The position numbers and the translations under genes were made by a program. The notes below the pieces were generated by a model, which worked only from the letters and a program-made list of their open reading frames with translations, did no database searches and was not told where the DNA came from. Positions 62,660-64,000 of a stretch of DNA of 64,000 bases are shown in pieces. Each line of letters starts with the position of its first letter. Within the stretch, counting starts at the first letter, position 1. This DNA is from Paraburkholderia kururiensis JCM 10599 = LMG 19447 (GTDB taxonomy: Bacteria > Pseudomonadota > Gammaproteobacteria > Burkholderiales > Burkholderiaceae), in contig NZ_RJZE01000004.1 of assembly GCF_003986935.1 (NCBI RefSeq), forward strand, positions 124,001 through 188,000. Reading direction: 5' to 3'.

Positions 62660-63601
62660 ATGACGATTCTGGTGATTGCGGAACACGACGACACAACCCT
62701 GAAGGCTTCGACGTTGAATGCGCTCGCCGCGGCGAGGCAACTCGGTGCGGCGGTGCACGTGCTCGTGGCGGGGCACAACGTTCACGCGCTGGCGGCTGAA
62801 GCCGCCACATTCGAAGGCGTGCAGAAAGTGCTGCACGCCGATGCGAGTCATCTCGCGGGCGGTCTCGCGGAAAACATCGAACCGACCATCGTTGCCGTGG
62901 GCGATCGGTACACGCACATCGTGTTTCCGGCCACGGCATACGGCAAGAACATTGCGCCGCGTGTGGCGGCGAAGCTCGCAGTGGGACAGATCTCCGACGT
63001 GACCGCGGTACTCAGCGCGGACACCTTCGAGCGCCCCGTCTACGCGGGCAATGCGATCGCGACCGTTCAGTCGCTCGATCCGGTGAAGGTCATCACGGTG
63101 CGCCTCTCGGCGTTCGCGCCTGTCAGTGCGCGTGTGGCCGACCCTGCTCCGATCGAAACGCTCGAGCCCGCGCCGGATTCAGGGCTCGCGACGCTCGTCA
63201 GCCGCGAACTGACGAAGCTCGAGCGCCCCGAATTGACCGCTGCGAAGATCGTCGTGTCGGGCGGGCGGGGGCTGGGGTCGGCGCAACAATACAAGGCGGT
63301 TCTCGAGCCGCTCGCCGACAAACTGCAGGCGGCGTTGGGCGCTTCGCGCGCAGCCGTCGATGCCGGCTACGTGTCCAACGACTTCCAGGTCGGGCAGACC
63401 GGAAAGATCGTGGCGCCGGACGTTTACTTCGCGGTCGGCATTTCCGGTGCAATTCAGCATCTGGCCGGCATGAAGGACTCGAAGACCATCATCGCCATCA
63501 ACAAGGACGCAGAGGCACCCATCTTCGGCGTTGCCGATCTCGGCCTGGTAGCGGACCTTTTTCAGGCCGTGCCGGAACTGACCGGCAAACTCGGTGCGTA
63601 A
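62660..63601 (+). CDS. etfA: Electron transfer flavoprotein alpha subunit EtfA
   Basis: 313 residues, normal EtfA length. N-terminal [20 protein letters not shown] and the C-terminal FAD site [54 protein letters not shown] and [20 protein letters not shown]. It forms the FAD-holding half of ETF. The stop codon lies inside a 12-base tandem repeat. Confidence 0.96.
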   Translation: MTILVIAEHDDTTLKASTLNALAAARQLGAAVHVLVAGHNVHALAAEAATFEGVQKVLHADASHLAGGLAENIEPTIVAVGDRYTHIVFPATAYGKNIAPRVAAKLAVGQISDVTAVLSADTFERPVYAGNAIATVQSLDPVKVITVRLSAFAPVSARVADPAPIETLEPAPDSGLATLVSRELTKLERPELTAAKIVVSGGRGLGSAQQYKAVLEPLADKLQAALGASRAAVDAGYVSNDFQVGQTGKIVAPDVYFAVGISGAIQHLAGMKDSKTIIAINKDAEAPIFGVADLGLVADLFQAVPELTGKLGA

Positions 63602-63641
63602 TCTCGTGCGTGATCTGGTGCGTAATCTGGTGCGTCAGCCG
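63594..63641 (+). repeat. 12-base tandem repeat spanning the etfA stop
   Basis: Four units GTGCGTAATCTC, GTGCGTGATCTG, GTGCGTAATCTG, GTGCGTCAGCCG at 63594-63641. The first contains the TAA of etfA; the rest lie in the spacer. Units two and three are nearly identical, so this is recent slippage. Confidence 0.8.
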
Positions 63642-63799
63642 TAACAGTACGGGCCGGCGCAGGCAGTTTGGTATTTCCGTGCGGGACGGGGTCACCCGCG
63701 AGGTGTTGAGTTGGTACGTCGTGCCCATTGCAGTTGCAGTAACGAGCAAGAAGTGAATTATTAACGGCCGTCCTGCGGCCCATAAAGTTTGGAGAACTT

Positions 63800-64000
63800 G
63801 TGAAAAAGACCATCATTGGCGCAGCGCTCGCTGCCGCCGCCTTGCCTGCCTTCGCGCAGAACACCGTGACGCTCTACGGTCTCATCGACGAGGGTTTCGA
63901 TTTCACGAACAACGTGAACGGTTCGAAGGTGTACGAGTTGCAGAGCGGCTATGCGCAGGGCAGCCGCTGGGGCCTGAAGGGCACGGAAGACCTGGGCGGG
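63800..64000 (+). CDS. Gram-negative porin (N-terminal part)
   Basis: GTG 63800 follows GGAG at spacing 5 and starts a signal peptide MKKTIIGAALAAAALPAFAQ, then TVTLYGLIDEGFDFTNNV and GSRWGLKGTEDLGG. 67 codons are in the window and the frame is still open at the edge, so the gene continues. It is closer to the porin at 46958 than to that at 37051. It follows the lysine/pipecolate genes and might import their substrate. Confidence 0.9.
   Translation, partial: MKKTIIGAALAAAALPAFAQNTVTLYGLIDEGFDFTNNVNGSKVYELQSGYAQGSRWGLKGTEDLGG

Noticed and set aside
59294..62917. A frame of about 1,200 codons antisense to the oxidase, transaminase and etf genes
   Set aside because: Same third-position GC effect; composition is Arg/His-rich and the plus strand carries four conserved enzymes.
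63700..63730. Sigma-54 promoter before the third porin (TTGGTACG and TTGCA elements)
   Set aside because: The GG and GC elements are about five bases too far apart for sigma-54.

Overview
The window is high-GC DNA from a betaproteobacterium of the Burkholderiaceae. A Paraburkholderia/Burkholderia-type chromosome is most likely. The evidence is the split arginine N-succinyltransferase (two subunits), three Gram-negative porins of the Burkholderia type, DUF4148, DUF2844 and DUF3443 proteins typical of this group, and the general codon bias. No tRNA, rRNA, insertion sequence, prophage or CRISPR array was seen.

Layout. 0.2-7.6 kb: complete arginine succinyltransferase (AST) operon astC-aruF-aruG-astD-astB-astE, followed at 8.0 kb by a periplasmic basic-amino-acid binding protein that ends in a clear terminator. 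9.3-11.3 kb: exported beta-propeller protein and DUF305 protein on the minus strand. 11.9-18.8 kb: signalling island of two EAL-HDOD proteins, one HDOD protein and one PAS-GGDEF-EAL protein. A near-consensus FliA (sigma-28) promoter precedes the PAS-GGDEF-EAL gene, which suggests a link to motility. 18.9-23 kb: exported peroxiredoxin, an unknown Ala/Ser/Thr-rich protein, a DUF2844-DUF3443 pair and a DUF3309 miniprotein. 23-31 kb: MdtABC-type RND efflux operon. 31.8-36.1 kb: IclR regulator, a candidate small RNA or leader ending in an orphan terminator, and a two-component system with one normal and one degenerate response regulator. 36.2-48.6 kb: two porins each with a nearby DUF4148 gene, a small lipoprotein, a second tripartite RND pump with its own outer-membrane factor, and a three-gene regulatory cluster (unknown protein, LysR, OmpR-type regulator).

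48.8-63.6 kb is the most coherent region and reads as a nearly complete lysine/pipecolate degradation locus. The inferred order is: amine oxidation by a DadA-like FAD enzyme; imine reduction by an ornithine cyclodeaminase/piperideine-carboxylate reductase family enzyme; pipecolate oxidation by a FOXRED1/sarcosine-oxidase-like flavoenzyme, probably linked to the adjacent EtfBA; semialdehyde oxidation by an ALDH7-type dehydrogenase; transamination of 2-aminoadipate; conversion of 2-oxoadipate to 2-hydroxyglutarate by a DUF1338 (HglS-type) enzyme; and oxidation to 2-oxoglutarate by a large FAD/Fe-S D-2-hydroxyglutarate dehydrogenase. A GcvA-type LysR regulator is divergent from the HglS gene, and an orphan LivK-like binding protein sits inside the locus. 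A third porin begins at the right edge and runs out of the window.

Function calls rest on reading translated sequences and recalling families. No database search was run.
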